Source of the DNA: Enterococcus dispar ATCC 51266
Lineage (GTDB): Bacteria; Bacillota; Bacilli; Lactobacillales; Enterococcaceae
NCBI RefSeq assembly: GCF_000406945.1
Contig: NZ_KE136354.1
Location: forward strand, 960,101-1,024,100
Length of the DNA stretch: 64,000 nt
Reading direction: 5' to 3'
Shown here: positions 18,400-28,404 of the stretch, piece by piece
How positions within the stretch are numbered: the stretch's first letter is position 1
Layout of the letters: each line of letters starts with the position of its first letter
The notes under the pieces: model-generated
Databases searched by the model: none
The model's input: only the letters and a program-made list of their open reading frames with translations
What the model was told of the DNA's origin: nothing
Made by a program: the position numbers and the translations under genes

Positions 18400-21300
18400 T
18401 TATGCTACGTTTATTTTTTCTTCTAATTCCAAAATACGTCTTTTCAATTCCACAATTTCTTTCTCGTGTTCTGTCAAAATCACATTGTGGTACATTGTCA
18501 ATCTGTCATAGGCGAGTGAATCAACTTCTCCTGTTTCGCTATATACAACAACTTCATTCAATCCTAAATCGTGGAATTCGTCGGCAATAAAGCCGTAGTA
18601 ACGATTTTTAGCCGTCCCATTGAGAAGTTCCTCCTTATCCCACCAACTAGCAGGGTTAATCTGCAATACCTTTTTAGCATGGTTTATCACATCAGTAGCT
18701 ACTTGAATATCACTCTTGTACTTTCTAGCGGATGATACTCGAAACAAGTTACCACTCGTATCGGCAATTATGTTCGCAGACCCAGATTTACTCGTCATCC
18801 CAGTAATGGCAGCCTGCCACGCAGATAATTTACCATTGATATTCGCATTCACGGAATCAACTCTAAATTCATAAGCTTTCAATTGTATTAAATACCCAGT
18901 CATGACAATTGACGCTGCAGCCTGTTTCGTATAATCAGAAGTGGTAGTACCGTTTTCTTTTGTTCCAAGCTGAATAGCTGCGACACTAGTTCTCGTGCTC
19001 GTGGTAGTGCCATAACGGTGAGTATATCCAAATCCACTTGATAGTGTAATTCCGTTCCGAGCTTGTATCACGGCAGTAGTTTGACCATATCCAGCTGGTG
19101 ATATCGAAGAATTTGAATTCATCGCTAAGCCGATAGCTCCACCAATTATATTTTGATTGTTAACACCTGCAGTTCCCAAACCATCTCGAATTAAGTTTGA
19201 AGTCGTTGGATTTTGTAATTCTTTGAATACTTTTGTCCCAACAGCTACATTCTTTTTCCAAGACTGCCACACACTCGCGTTTGAATCACCATTGTGTAAA
19301 ATTAGCGAAGGCGCATTTCCAAATGTCCCACTAAGGGTCCAAGTATTAGATCCCGTAGACGCTTGGCCAAAATGCGTATCGGTTAGAATTCCTCCGTAAT
19401 TAACACTAGTTTCACCAAAAGTCCCGTTTAAAAAATCTAAACGACCATTCATTAAATCGAACCCTGTCGGTAACTTCTCGCCCGTGTCATTCGGACTCAA
19501 CACTTCACCTCTTGATGAAACTACTCCTGTGATGATATTCATAACAAACGTACCATCAGCATTCCGAATTGAGCCTTTAGTGAACAACACTTCTCCGGTC
19601 CCCAGATTAATTGAAAGATTAGCGCCACGAATTATTCCTGTTGTAATACTACTTGCATTTAAATTTATGACGTTAACCGTAGCACCATTAATAGTCCCAC
19701 CAGTAATTTTATCTGCTGATATTTCTATTGCTTTAATATTGTTGATAAAAGCTTGTTTAGATGTTAATTGTTCAATTAACGCTGTGGTAGCAAACAATTT
19801 GTCAATCATCGCATTGTCAGCTTTGATGTGCGTTGATGTGATAGTATTTGCTGCCAAGCTAGATGTGATGATACTTGTGATATTAGCTTTCACGGCATTA
19901 ATAGTTTTTGTTTCGAGATTGCTGATAAACGCAGTGTCAGCATAAAGTTTATTAATCCAAGCTGCAGTAATAGTGACATCACCATCTAACTGAATTTTTT
20001 TCCCTTGAATTAGGATACCTTCAGTTGAAATGTTAATCTGACTAACTACATTTGAACTATCAGCAATTTTAGCCCAGTCCGTCCATCCAGTTTCACCTAT
20101 GGATTTACGTTGGTAAGTACCGTTGTTTGCCTGGGCAGTTTGTGTTAACACACCACCAGAGGTGTTATTCCAACGCACCGCTGTTTCCAAATATGCATAG
20201 CTTCCTGCATTCAAGCCTATAGCAATAGACGTTTTAAATTCCTTAGCAGTCTGTTTAGGATAATTTGAATAATACCAACTTGGGGGTTGATTATCATTAC
20301 GGGTATCTTTAATTTGGCTATTTGATAAGATGCTCGCATCAACTTGACTTTGAGTCACTCTCAAATTAATTTGGTCAGAAAGTTGGGTAATCTGAGATTG
20401 GGTTGCTGAACGGACTTGTAAGAAATAACCTTTTGTTAATTTATTACTTTCGTCTATAAATTTTATAAAATAGCAATTCACAGGCGTAACAAAAGTGGTT
20501 TGTTTTTCTCCAGGGCTCGTATTGGTAACAACCCCAATATATTTTTTGTCTGATTGGTAACCCCTAAATCCTAAATTTTTAATTTTCTCTGGTCTCGAAA
20601 ATGTGTACTGAGTATTTGGCGTTACTGGTACATATTCATTAACAATTGTTCTCGTACCAGATTTAACCTCGCCAGTTGTTAAATCAACATCTTTATTATT
20701 TGAGAAAGTGTAGCCTCCTAGTAAATTATTGGCTGAATTTATTCCCTCGACATCACTAACAACACTCGTAATCTGATCAGCTAATTGTGTTACTTGAGAC
20801 TGGTTAGCTTTAGTAGCAACAGTAGTGACTAACCCATCAACAGTTGCTTGCACACTTGTTAATGCTGTGACTGTAGCCATGTCTTCTGGTGCTGGCGACC
20901 AGTCCGATCCCTTAGTTGCTTTACGAATTGCTATTGACAGTAGAGAATACTTACCAATAGCTGAACTAAAGCCTAAAAATAACCTAAAGCCTTTAGCGTC
21001 TGTTTTTGAAAATTTGGGGACTATATAATCATATCTGTAATAATTATCGGTTGGCATGTTATTTGAATGATTAACAGCATTTCTATACGTCATTGAATCG
21101 GACATATAAACTGTTGGAGAGCTTTGTTTTTCACCCAGTGCTTTCAACCACAAAGATACAGTGATTGGATCATTTTCGTTAAATGAGTCATTTATATTTA
21201 ATCTAGTTTCAGAAAAGCTCTGTAATATATTTGTAAGCCAATTACCATTGCCGGCATTGGTTATTATTGTCAACGTACCATCACTTTCTACTGAACTTAA

Positions 21301-23463
21301 TATGCCAGATGCATTCAAACCATTTCTAAATTGCTTTGAATTTATTGCATAGTTTCGTCCCCCAACCTCAATCCCAGCTACCTCTTGCTGAACACTACTC
21401 AACGTCAAGTTAAACTGCCCAGCTTGAAGCTCCAAATTAGCAATCTGTGTTGATTGACCATCAGTTTTGGTGACTAATCCAGCAATCTTATCAGCTTGAA
21501 CACTAAGCTCTGCGCTATTCGCGTTTACTTTGCCGCTAATGGTATCAACTTCTGTTTGATTAGCTTTTAAAGATACTTGACCACTTAAAATCGACAAACT
21601 TCCCTCTGTCCTTGTAACTCTTCCATTTAGAGTATCTACTGTAGACTGGTTAGCTTTTAAATTGATAGCACTAGTATTTTGACTAATGAGAGTTCCTTGA
21701 CTTTCAACGGTACCCTTTAATTGATCATAAACAGTTTGACTGACCTTAGAGGTTAGCTCACCATCTATGCGTGTGATCTCAACTGCCACATCTTTTTTAA
21801 GTCCATCAATTCCAGCTAATGCATTAGCTGCATCGATAACAGCCTGGTTGGCATCCGTCTTGGCCTGATTGGCACTAGTCACAGCAGATGCAGCATCACC
21901 TTTAGCTTGATTGGCCACTTCAACAGAATTATCAGCTTTTTGTGCAGCCTCTGCTGCTTTTGCAACTGCTTCATCAGCTTTTTGCTTACTTTCATCAATG
22001 TCAGATGTCAATTCTGTTTTCTGTTGGACCATTTTTTCGTCAAAAGCATCAGATTGTTCTTGAACTTGACGTTCTGCTTCAGTCACTGCATTCGTGTATG
22101 CATCAGCGGCATCTTGTTTTGCATCTTCTGCAGCTTTTATTGCATTTTCAACATCAGCTTTAACCTGCGTTAAATTAGCAGTACTTGCTATCATTTTCCA
22201 GTCAAGTTCGCCGTCAATTTCTTGATATTGCCAAAGTTCGGTTTCATCACCATTAGGCTTATACCAAAGATCGCCCTTTTTAGGGTCAGATGGCGTTTGA
22301 CTGCCATAATAATTGACATTTTTTCCATTAGCGGATTGCACTGCAGAATTAGCAATATCTCTAATCTCTTCCAACTGGTCGTTTACCTTATTTGTTTTGA
22401 CAAAATTCCCTGAAGCTGTTGGAATTACTGTCCCCAATTCAATTTCAGAATAGCTCTTATTAATTGGGTCCCATTTGTAACTAATCATTTGGGCTTTAAG
22501 GTGCAAATTATCTTCGTGATGGTGAACTGTCACCCAATCCCAAGGCTCGATTTTCTCTAAGGCCTTGAAGTCTTTGTAATCAGTAGTTTTGGACAGATCA
22601 ACAAAATTCACTTTATAATTTGCTGTTGGCTCATCGACTTTATTAACACTGAATTCGTTAGTTGCCGCTTCTCGTAAAAGACGATAAGCTTCTTCTTCAG
22701 TAACTTCGTCTTCCCCGTCCCCGATTTTTATGTCAGAATAATTTATTACCGCTATTTTCGGATGAATATACTCATTAATTCTTGGACTATCAACATATTT
22801 TTCAGGAAGCATAATACCGTCATATCCTGTTGGCATTATGCGAGTTATAACATTCTCATCATCTAAGACAGCTTCATAACCAACCAGATTTTTTTTATTA
22901 GTGATTTCAACACCATTGTCAGAACCACGATCTTTGTTCACAATAATTCTGAAACCATCTCGATTAATTTCACCACCCCAGCGATTGACAAATACATTGT
23001 CTTTTGAGGAATCTAACAAAGCTTCAACCGGATTGTAACGAACAATTCTACAATTTGTGAATGTGTCGATGTTAGAGTAGAAAGTAAAATTATGTGGATA
23101 TTGTGTTCCAGATAAAATCTTATTGCCGGCATTTTGACCATCACTATTGACGATAAAAATGTCTTCAATTAAATTATCAGAAAGATCATAAAAAATATGA
23201 GGTGCCTCAACTGTTAAAATACCCATTGATGGTGATACTTTTCGAATTCGGAAAGGTTGTCCATCAGAATCAGGCGTATTCACATACACAATTCTTTCTC
23301 TCAAAAGTTCTTGAGCATATTTTGACATCATTGGAATTTTAAATGTAAATAAAAAAAGCCCATTCCGGACTTCTTCAACCGTTGCCCCAAAAATATGCTG
23401 CTTAATCGAACCGATGCCATTACTGGAAAAATCTGTAGTATCTTTTTCAAATAATTTAATCAT
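18400..23463 (-). CDS. Tail tip / receptor-binding protein with C-terminal S74 autochaperone
   Basis: 1687 residues. The N-terminal about 370 residues match the prophage tail-associated endopeptidase-like (Tal) domain that caps the tail tube. Long alanine-rich coiled coils follow (about 430-560), then repeated blocks with the motif KANQSTVDTL or close variants, and beta-rich carbohydrate-binding-like regions. The last about 110 residues are a peptidase S74 intramolecular chaperone: SSARKYKSDI gives Ser about 1578 and Lys five residues later, and a terminal coil ends the chain. In this family the chaperone helps trimerise the fibre, then cuts itself off. The ATG overlaps the stop of dit (ATGA). 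Confidence 0.9.
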   Translation of the reverse strand: MIKLFEKDTTDFSSNGIGSIKQHIFGATVEEVRNGLFLFTFKIPMMSKYAQELLRERIVYVNTPDSDGQPFRIRKVSPSMGILTVEAPHIFYDLSDNLIEDIFIVNSDGQNAGNKILSGTQYPHNFTFYSNIDTFTNCRIVRYNPVEALLDSSKDNVFVNRWGGEINRDGFRIIVNKDRGSDNGVEITNKKNLVGYEAVLDDENVITRIMPTGYDGIMLPEKYVDSPRINEYIHPKIAVINYSDIKIGDGEDEVTEEEAYRLLREAATNEFSVNKVDEPTANYKVNFVDLSKTTDYKDFKALEKIEPWDWVTVHHHEDNLHLKAQMISYKWDPINKSYSEIELGTVIPTASGNFVKTNKVNDQLEEIRDIANSAVQSANGKNVNYYGSQTPSDPKKGDLWYKPNGDETELWQYQEIDGELDWKMIASTANLTQVKADVENAIKAAEDAKQDAADAYTNAVTEAERQVQEQSDAFDEKMVQQKTELTSDIDESKQKADEAVAKAAEAAQKADNSVEVANQAKGDAASAVTSANQAKTDANQAVIDAANALAGIDGLKKDVAVEITRIDGELTSKVSQTVYDQLKGTVESQGTLISQNTSAINLKANQSTVDTLNGRVTRTEGSLSILSGQVSLKANQTEVDTISGKVNANSAELSVQADKIAGLVTKTDGQSTQIANLELQAGQFNLTLSSVQQEVAGIEVGGRNYAINSKQFRNGLNASGILSSVESDGTLTIITNAGNGNWLTNILQSFSETRLNINDSFNENDPITVSLWLKALGEKQSSPTVYMSDSMTYRNAVNHSNNMPTDNYYRYDYIVPKFSKTDAKGFRLFLGFSSAIGKYSLLSIAIRKATKGSDWSPAPEDMATVTALTSVQATVDGLVTTVATKANQSQVTQLADQITSVVSDVEGINSANNLLGGYTFSNNKDVDLTTGEVKSGTRTIVNEYVPVTPNTQYTFSRPEKIKNLGFRGYQSDKKYIGVVTNTSPGEKQTTFVTPVNCYFIKFIDESNKLTKGYFLQVRSATQSQITQLSDQINLRVTQSQVDASILSNSQIKDTRNDNQPPSWYYSNYPKQTAKEFKTSIAIGLNAGSYAYLETAVRWNNTSGGVLTQTAQANNGTYQRKSIGETGWTDWAKIADSSNVVSQINISTEGILIQGKKIQLDGDVTITAAWINKLYADTAFISNLETKTINAVKANITSIITSSLAANTITSTHIKADNAMIDKLFATTALIEQLTSKQAFINNIKAIEISADKITGGTINGATVNVINLNASSITTGIIRGANLSINLGTGEVLFTKGSIRNADGTFVMNIITGVVSSRGEVLSPNDTGEKLPTGFDLMNGRLDFLNGTFGETSVNYGGILTDTHFGQASTGSNTWTLSGTFGNAPSLILHNGDSNASVWQSWKKNVAVGTKVFKELQNPTTSNLIRDGLGTAGVNNQNIIGGAIGLAMNSNSSISPAGYGQTTAVIQARNGITLSSGFGYTHRYGTTTSTRTSVAAIQLGTKENGTTTSDYTKQAAASIVMTGYLIQLKAYEFRVDSVNANINGKLSAWQAAITGMTSKSGSANIIADTSGNLFRVSSARKYKSDIQVATDVINHAKKVLQINPASWWDKEELLNGTAKNRYYGFIADEFHDLGLNEVVVYSETGEVDSLAYDRLTMYHNVILTEHEKEIVELKRRILELEEKINVA

Positions 23464-24149
23464 ACAGCTCTCCACCTCGGCTCAATTTCAATTTTTGATG
23501 CCCCACTTATAATTTCAACAGTATTTTCTCCTTCCTCAAAAATAGGAAAGTCACCAATCATCATGTTATTCCAATTAGCATTATTTTTGTAACATTCTTC
23601 AATTTCCGAATCAATCACAACACTATCTGATACGCTTTTAACTGTAATGTTGGTTCCATTAACTTTAAACTTACATTCGCTATTTCCATAAATAATAAAT
23701 TTTGGTTGCGAAAAATAGAAGCCTGCATTTTTAATTACTTTTGGCGTGGTGACAGTAATTAAAGGAACATTCGCAAAATATTCGTGGGGCGCAAATTCAA
23801 ACTCAACTTCAAAATAGCCATAAATTTCTAATTCATTTTCGATATCACCAAATTTCACACGTTTAACTTTATAGAAAACACTTCTGTCATCAGTTAAAAG
23901 AATCGTTTGAGCTTTTCTAAGATGATATTTTAAATCTCGAAATAACGGCTTTATTGATTCATCTTCCAAAGCATTAATTGGAATAGTGTAGGTGATGTTT
24001 GAATAGCCTTTTTCAATCAATAACTCACCATCACGCCCATCTACTTCGATTCTTTCGTATCGCATTTCAGCAGACGGAATTTTGGGATAACCAGGAATGC
24101 AAAAGCCCATTTCATTAATAGATTTCATTTGATTAATTAATAAGTCCAT
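23460..24149 (-). CDS. Distal tail protein (Dit)
   Basis: 229 residues of the siphophage tail family. It joins the tail tube to the tip. The N-terminal half, with ERIEVDGRDGELLIEKGYSN, is the tube-like ring domain; the second half is a beta-sandwich. Position between tape measure and tip genes is typical. Its ATG shares one base with the tape-measure stop. Confidence 0.88.
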   Translation of the reverse strand: MDLLINQMKSINEMGFCIPGYPKIPSAEMRYERIEVDGRDGELLIEKGYSNITYTIPINALEDESIKPLFRDLKYHLRKAQTILLTDDRSVFYKVKRVKFGDIENELEIYGYFEVEFEFAPHEYFANVPLITVTTPKVIKNAGFYFSQPKFIIYGNSECKFKVNGTNITVKSVSDSVVIDSEIEECYKNNANWNNMMIGDFPIFEEGENTVEIISGASKIEIEPRWRAV

Positions 24150-27139
24150 TACATTCCCCTCCCTGTCGTACCAAAATTAACTTGTGTAGATTTATTTGCA
24201 ATCCATTGATCTATTTTTTCGAAAAATGAATCGGCCGTTGGACCTGAATCAACGTGATTCGTAATATTAAAAACAACTGAGCTTGAATCGTTTGTTATAG
24301 AGTTGCCTTGTACTCCTTGTAAAATCGGCGTCGCATTTACAATACCTCTACCAATATCCCCCAACGTTTGCCGATTTAATGGCAATGCAGCTTCCGGGCC
24401 AGCATCTCCAGCGCCTAACAAGTTACCATTTGCCATTCCAAAAATAGACGGCTTCGTAAAAATACCACCTTTGGCATACCAACTCACACTTACGCGCGGT
24501 GGGAAATTGTCAGATAAAGGATTAATTGACCCACTCATACTGAAATGTGGTAAGGGAATATGCGGAATAGAGACTGACGGAAAACTCAATCTAAAATTAA
24601 AAAGCCCCTTGATGCGGTCTATAATTCCACCCACAGTATTTTTTGCAGACTCAATCGGCGATATAATCGCAGACTTGATACTATTCCAAACATTTGAAGT
24701 TGTATTTTTTATACCGGACCAAATATTTCCGATAGTAGATTTGATCGTGTTCGCTATATTGCTTACAGAATTTTTGGCACCAGTAATCGCATTGCTAATT
24801 ACTGATTTAATTCCGTTCCACAAATTTGAAGCTGTGTTTTTGGCGCCGGTCCATAAATTTGATAAAAAATTAATCAAACCAGACCACAAATTTTTCGCTA
24901 TATTTACGGTTCCAGTAATCAAATTTGAAACTGTATTTTTTATCCATGTCCAAGCTGAGGAAGCGCCTTTTTTTATTGCTTCCCAATTTTGAGCGATGAT
25001 GTTTACTAAACCCGCAATCGGATTAATAATGAAAAGGGCAATTTGGCCAACAGTAGTTTGAAAGAAGGCTTTTAGACCGTTCCAAACGTTTTCGGCTGTA
25101 TTTTTTATTCCAGTCCATAAATCAGACAAAAAACCAGTAAATTGCGACCATTTTTCAGAAATCCAATCGGTGATTGTTCCCCAGTTTTTGAATATTAAAA
25201 TAGCCGCTCCAATGGCGGCTGCAACTGCTGCTATGATGGGTAATGCTGGAAGTAACGTAGCTGTAAAAAAAGTACCCACACCAGCAAGCAATCCTCCAGC
25301 AGCAAAAAGCCCACCTAACGAACTAAACAAAGTAATAATTGATACTATAAACGGAGATAACAACATAAATCCCGTAGCTAAACCACCAATTATCACAATC
25401 ATTTGTTGTGTTTCTGTAGATAAACCGGAAAAAATTCCAGAAACTCCTTTTAAAAGATCAGAAACCGATTGAAGTATAGGTGCTAATACTTCTGCTAAAG
25501 TTGCACCAAAATCAGCCATTGTCATTGTTAAATTGTTTTGTGCTACTTCTAATTCATCAATCGGATCTAAAGTATCTTCATAAGTTTTAGAAACTTTGCC
25601 AACTGAATCTTCAGATGCTTTTCCAAATTCACCAAGGCTAAATGTCCCTCGCTTTATGGCATCGACCATACGAACAGCACCTTTTGTTCCAAAAACTTCT
25701 GAAGCTATTGTTAAAGCATCTGTTTCACTTTTTGCATTTTGAATAGATTTGACCGTTCCCTGTAACCCTTGCTCAAGAGTTTTCCCATCTTTCGCATAAA
25801 CTACAGAAGCTTTACTTAAACTAGATAATGCAGCGCCTGAATCTACCCCTGCTTTTTCAAAATTCCCCATAAGAGTTACTCCATCTTGAAAAGATAACCC
25901 TAAAGCTTTTATTTGAGGGGCTCCTTCAATTGCTTTTTTAAATAAATCGCCAGTTGCTTGACCAGTATCTTGAGCTACTTTTGTTACAGTATCCAACACC
26001 ATGCTGAAATCTTTATTCTCTAATTTATATGCAGAAATAGCTTGCTTCGCATCAATCACTGAAGATGTGATATCTTGACCATTAATTTCAGCGAATTTTA
26101 TTGCTTGCCGGGAAGCTGATTCTAATTCATCGCCTTGGAATCCAAGTTGGGTATTCACTTCACCAATGGCCTCTCCCACTTTTCCCAATTCGACCGGCAT
26201 ATCAGATCCTATCTTACGATAAATCGCTTCATACCCTTCCATCTGTTTTGACGAAGCACCAGTTTTAGTTACAATTGTATCTAAACCTTCATCAACTTGA
26301 TTGAAAGCTTCAAGTGAATATTTACCTACGTCGACTATTTTTTCACCAATTTCAGATAAATGATCGGCTGCATTTTGCAAATTTCCTAAATCAATTTTTG
26401 ACCCAATTTCTTCCAATGTTCCTTTTCCAGAAGCTTCTTCAGCGGCTTCACCTAGTTCATGAAACTCTGTTTCTGCGTCGTTTAACGCAGCCTGCATTTG
26501 TTTTGCCTCAAGTGAATTTTCTCCAAACTCTTGTTTAGCAGCTTCTAATTGTCTTTCCATCACGCTAAGTTTTTGCTCGGCAAATTCACTTTGCTGCGCA
26601 ACAAATTCCTGCGCTTTTGCAAATTTTTCAGATTCAGTAGCTGTTTTCCCAGCAGTTGCCTGCCACTTTCGGTATTCACTCTCAGCTAAAGATGCACTCG
26701 CTTGTATTTCCTTTTGTTCATTGTCTAGGTCTTTCATTACAGAAGCATATGACTTAATTTCTCCTTTTGATTCAGAAAGAGCTTTTTCTGTATTGGAAAT
26801 TTCATTGGCGGTTTTTTGTTGTGCTGTTTGTTGATTTAATAATTCTTTTTCTAATCTTTGGACTTCGGTGGAATTTTCTCCATAATATTTTTTTGCATTT
26901 TCTAATCGTTCAGATGTTACTTGAATCTTTTGAGACTGCAGATCATAACTTTTTTCTAAAGAAGACAGCTGACTTGATAATTTCTCGGTGTCCGACCCCG
27001 TCAGTTTCAATTGAGCTTGAACCAATTTAGACTCAGCATTATTTTTTTGCATTTCTAATGTTATATCTTTTAAAGTTGAACGTAGCCCATTATCACTAGC
27101 TTTAAAAACTACTTCTGCTTCTGACTTTCCTTTAGCCAT
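24149..27139 (-). CDS. Tail tape measure protein
   Basis: 996 residues. Long coiled-coil N-terminus with repeats such as LSSLEKSYDLQSQ and LNDAETEFHELGEAAEEA, a TP901-type core, hydrophobic segments (about 580-665), then Trp-rich repeats around WSGIKNTASNVWNGIK spaced every 22-30 residues. Its length sets the tail length. AGGAGG precedes the ATG, which overlaps the end of the chaperone extension frame. Confidence 0.93.
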   Translation of the reverse strand: MAKGKSEAEVVFKASDNGLRSTLKDITLEMQKNNAESKLVQAQLKLTGSDTEKLSSQLSSLEKSYDLQSQKIQVTSERLENAKKYYGENSTEVQRLEKELLNQQTAQQKTANEISNTEKALSESKGEIKSYASVMKDLDNEQKEIQASASLAESEYRKWQATAGKTATESEKFAKAQEFVAQQSEFAEQKLSVMERQLEAAKQEFGENSLEAKQMQAALNDAETEFHELGEAAEEASGKGTLEEIGSKIDLGNLQNAADHLSEIGEKIVDVGKYSLEAFNQVDEGLDTIVTKTGASSKQMEGYEAIYRKIGSDMPVELGKVGEAIGEVNTQLGFQGDELESASRQAIKFAEINGQDITSSVIDAKQAISAYKLENKDFSMVLDTVTKVAQDTGQATGDLFKKAIEGAPQIKALGLSFQDGVTLMGNFEKAGVDSGAALSSLSKASVVYAKDGKTLEQGLQGTVKSIQNAKSETDALTIASEVFGTKGAVRMVDAIKRGTFSLGEFGKASEDSVGKVSKTYEDTLDPIDELEVAQNNLTMTMADFGATLAEVLAPILQSVSDLLKGVSGIFSGLSTETQQMIVIIGGLATGFMLLSPFIVSIITLFSSLGGLFAAGGLLAGVGTFFTATLLPALPIIAAVAAAIGAAILIFKNWGTITDWISEKWSQFTGFLSDLWTGIKNTAENVWNGLKAFFQTTVGQIALFIINPIAGLVNIIAQNWEAIKKGASSAWTWIKNTVSNLITGTVNIAKNLWSGLINFLSNLWTGAKNTASNLWNGIKSVISNAITGAKNSVSNIANTIKSTIGNIWSGIKNTTSNVWNSIKSAIISPIESAKNTVGGIIDRIKGLFNFRLSFPSVSIPHIPLPHFSMSGSINPLSDNFPPRVSVSWYAKGGIFTKPSIFGMANGNLLGAGDAGPEAALPLNRQTLGDIGRGIVNATPILQGVQGNSITNDSSSVVFNITNHVDSGPTADSFFEKIDQWIANKSTQVNFGTTGRGM

Positions 27140-27338
27140 TACTTTTTACCTCCTTCCTCGTAAAGTTTTTGACGTGCTCGACTTTGCCAATTAGCGTATG
27201 ATGATTTGTTTGATGCAATTTGAGAAATATCATCTAGAGGGAGATCACTCAAGACCAATTCATGCGGCAAATCAAAAATATCCGTAAAAAGGTTATACAC
27301 ATCCACCCAAGTCTCTATCTGAAGCTTGGGCATTTTTA
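27139..27338 (-). CDS. Tail assembly chaperone, -1 frameshift extension (T part of GT)
   Basis: This frame is entered from the upstream gene by a -1 slip on A-AAA-AAA at 27345-27339. The fusion then reads IKMPKLQIETWVDVYNLF onward to EEGGKK. An internal ATG at 27333 lacks a ribosome binding site, which supports frameshift expression. In siphophages the longer GT product recruits the tape measure protein to the tube protein. The end overlaps the tape-measure start. Confidence 0.85.
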
Positions 27339-27707
27339 TTTTTTTTCATTTTTAACCGCAATCATTTTAGCTTGTCGATCAAACGTCTTTTGATAATCTT
27401 CGCGAGCTTTTTTAAACATCATCATGTTATAGAGTTGGGTCGCAGCGGCCATATCAAAGTCCCAGCGATCGATGAATTCGTAATAATCCATATAGTCGTT
27501 CATATTTGCCTGACGGTAAGCAATATATGCCGCTTTTGCACCCTGCACTACGGTGATATCCATTGACTTATCGCCAATGCTCAATTTAGCAAATTCGTTC
27601 GTGTCAAAATCACGATTGATCATCATTAATTTTTTTAAATTTAATTTTGGTTCGATACTGACAACTGTTCCATCGGTCAGTTCTAATTGATTCATTTCGT
27701 CATTCAT
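27336..27707 (-). CDS. Tail assembly chaperone (G protein)
   Basis: 123 residues starting MNDEMNQLELTDGTVVSIEP, with AGGAGG 6 bases before the ATG at 27707. It ends EKK-stop in a run of eight A residues, the standard tail-chaperone slippery site. Located between major tail protein and tape measure, as in most siphophages. Confidence 0.85.
   Translation of the reverse strand: MNDEMNQLELTDGTVVSIEPKLNLKKLMMINRDFDTNEFAKLSIGDKSMDITVVQGAKAAYIAYRQANMNDYMDYYEFIDRWDFDMAAATQLYNMMMFKKAREDYQKTFDRQAKMIAVKNEKK
27339..27345 (-). promoter_or_regulatory. -1 frameshift heptamer of the tail chaperone
   Basis: A-AAA-AAA immediately before the TAA stop at 27338-27336. The extension frame downstream is -1 relative to the first gene. 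Confidence 0.85.
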
Positions 27708-27718
27708 CTTTTTTCCTC

Positions 27719-27748
27719 CAAAAAAGCCCACAAAAAAAATGTGGGCTT
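27719..27748 (-). terminator. Hairpin with T run between major tail and chaperone genes
   Basis: AAGCCCACA and TGTGGGCTT pair around a 7-base loop, then six T residues on the - strand run straight into the GGAGGA ribosome binding site of the chaperone gene. Probably a partial terminator that lowers chaperone expression below major tail protein. Confidence 0.65.
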
Positions 27749-27755
27749 CAGTATT

Positions 27756-27832
27756 TTATGATAAATCTATTGTTGCCCCATCAGCAGTAGGCGTAACTGT
27801 TCCGACTACGACTGGGGCTATTGTTTTGACGC
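27756..27832 (-). promoter_or_regulatory. Major tail frameshift cassette (slip site plus hairpin)
   Basis: Reads GCG-TCA-AAA-CAA-TAG, spacer CAATA, then GCCCC-AGTCGTAG, loop, CTACTGCT, GAT, GGGGC on the - strand. The outer stem is the same as in the capsid cassette; the inner stem has different bases but still pairs at 7 of 8 positions. Confidence 0.72.
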
Positions 27833-28393
27833 TTTGATTACATCTGCTGACAAATTAGACATCCATTGATCTGTAATGTCCGATTCTAATTCTGCAACGA
27901 TTGCTTCGTGGTAAAACTTGTTGAATTCATCAGTCATTACCTTTGTTTCCATCTCAAGCGCTGCGACTTCATCCGCGCCATTTTCGATAGTAAAAGTCAA
28001 ACCAGTGTTTGATGTGCAATTCAAAAATCCAAGAAGTTTTTCATTTTCTTCGAAATCATCCACGATTTCAGCAGAAAGAGCGAAGTCTTCACCAACGGAA
28101 TCAGGACCATATGAATAGACACCAGGAACGATTCTTTCGTCTTGAGCTAATCCGTAAAATTTTCGATAAACCGCCACTGGAACATGAGCCGTAATAGTTA
28201 CTGTCATAGCGATGGGTTTTGATTTTGATTTTACTTCTGTTGAACCACATTTTTTTACGATAGTTTGCATTTCAGTTTCGCCGGAGAGTTGACCGTTACA
28301 GTCCGTTGAAACTCCAGCATCTGAGCCTTTGAAATTAAAGGCAATTTTTTTAATTGACACGTTATCAAACATTTTCACAATTGTTGCTGCCAT
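27756..28393 (-). CDS. Major tail (tube) protein with predicted -1 frameshift extension
   Basis: The zero-frame product is 191 residues (28393-27818, ending KASKQ). It is a beta-rich tube protein by position and composition; AGGAGG precedes the ATG. At the end, TCA-AAA-CAA-TAG is followed 5 bases after AAA by a GCCCC...GGGGC hairpin. A -1 slip on AAA gives a 22-residue tail, TIAPVVVGTVTPTADGATID then LS, stopping at 27756. The tail is homologous to that predicted for the capsid protein. Coordinates cover the long form. Confidence 0.85.
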
Positions 28394-28404
28394 TTTGTTA
28401 CCTC

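Noticed and set aside
24303-24992. 229-codon open frame on the + strand inside the tape measure gene
   Set aside because: No ribosome binding site, low-complexity composition mirroring the Trp-rich repeats, and antisense to a clear gene.
27139-27333. Separate 64-aa gene before the tape measure
   Set aside because: Its ATG has no ribosome binding site and lies directly after a slippery A run; the -1 fusion explains it better.
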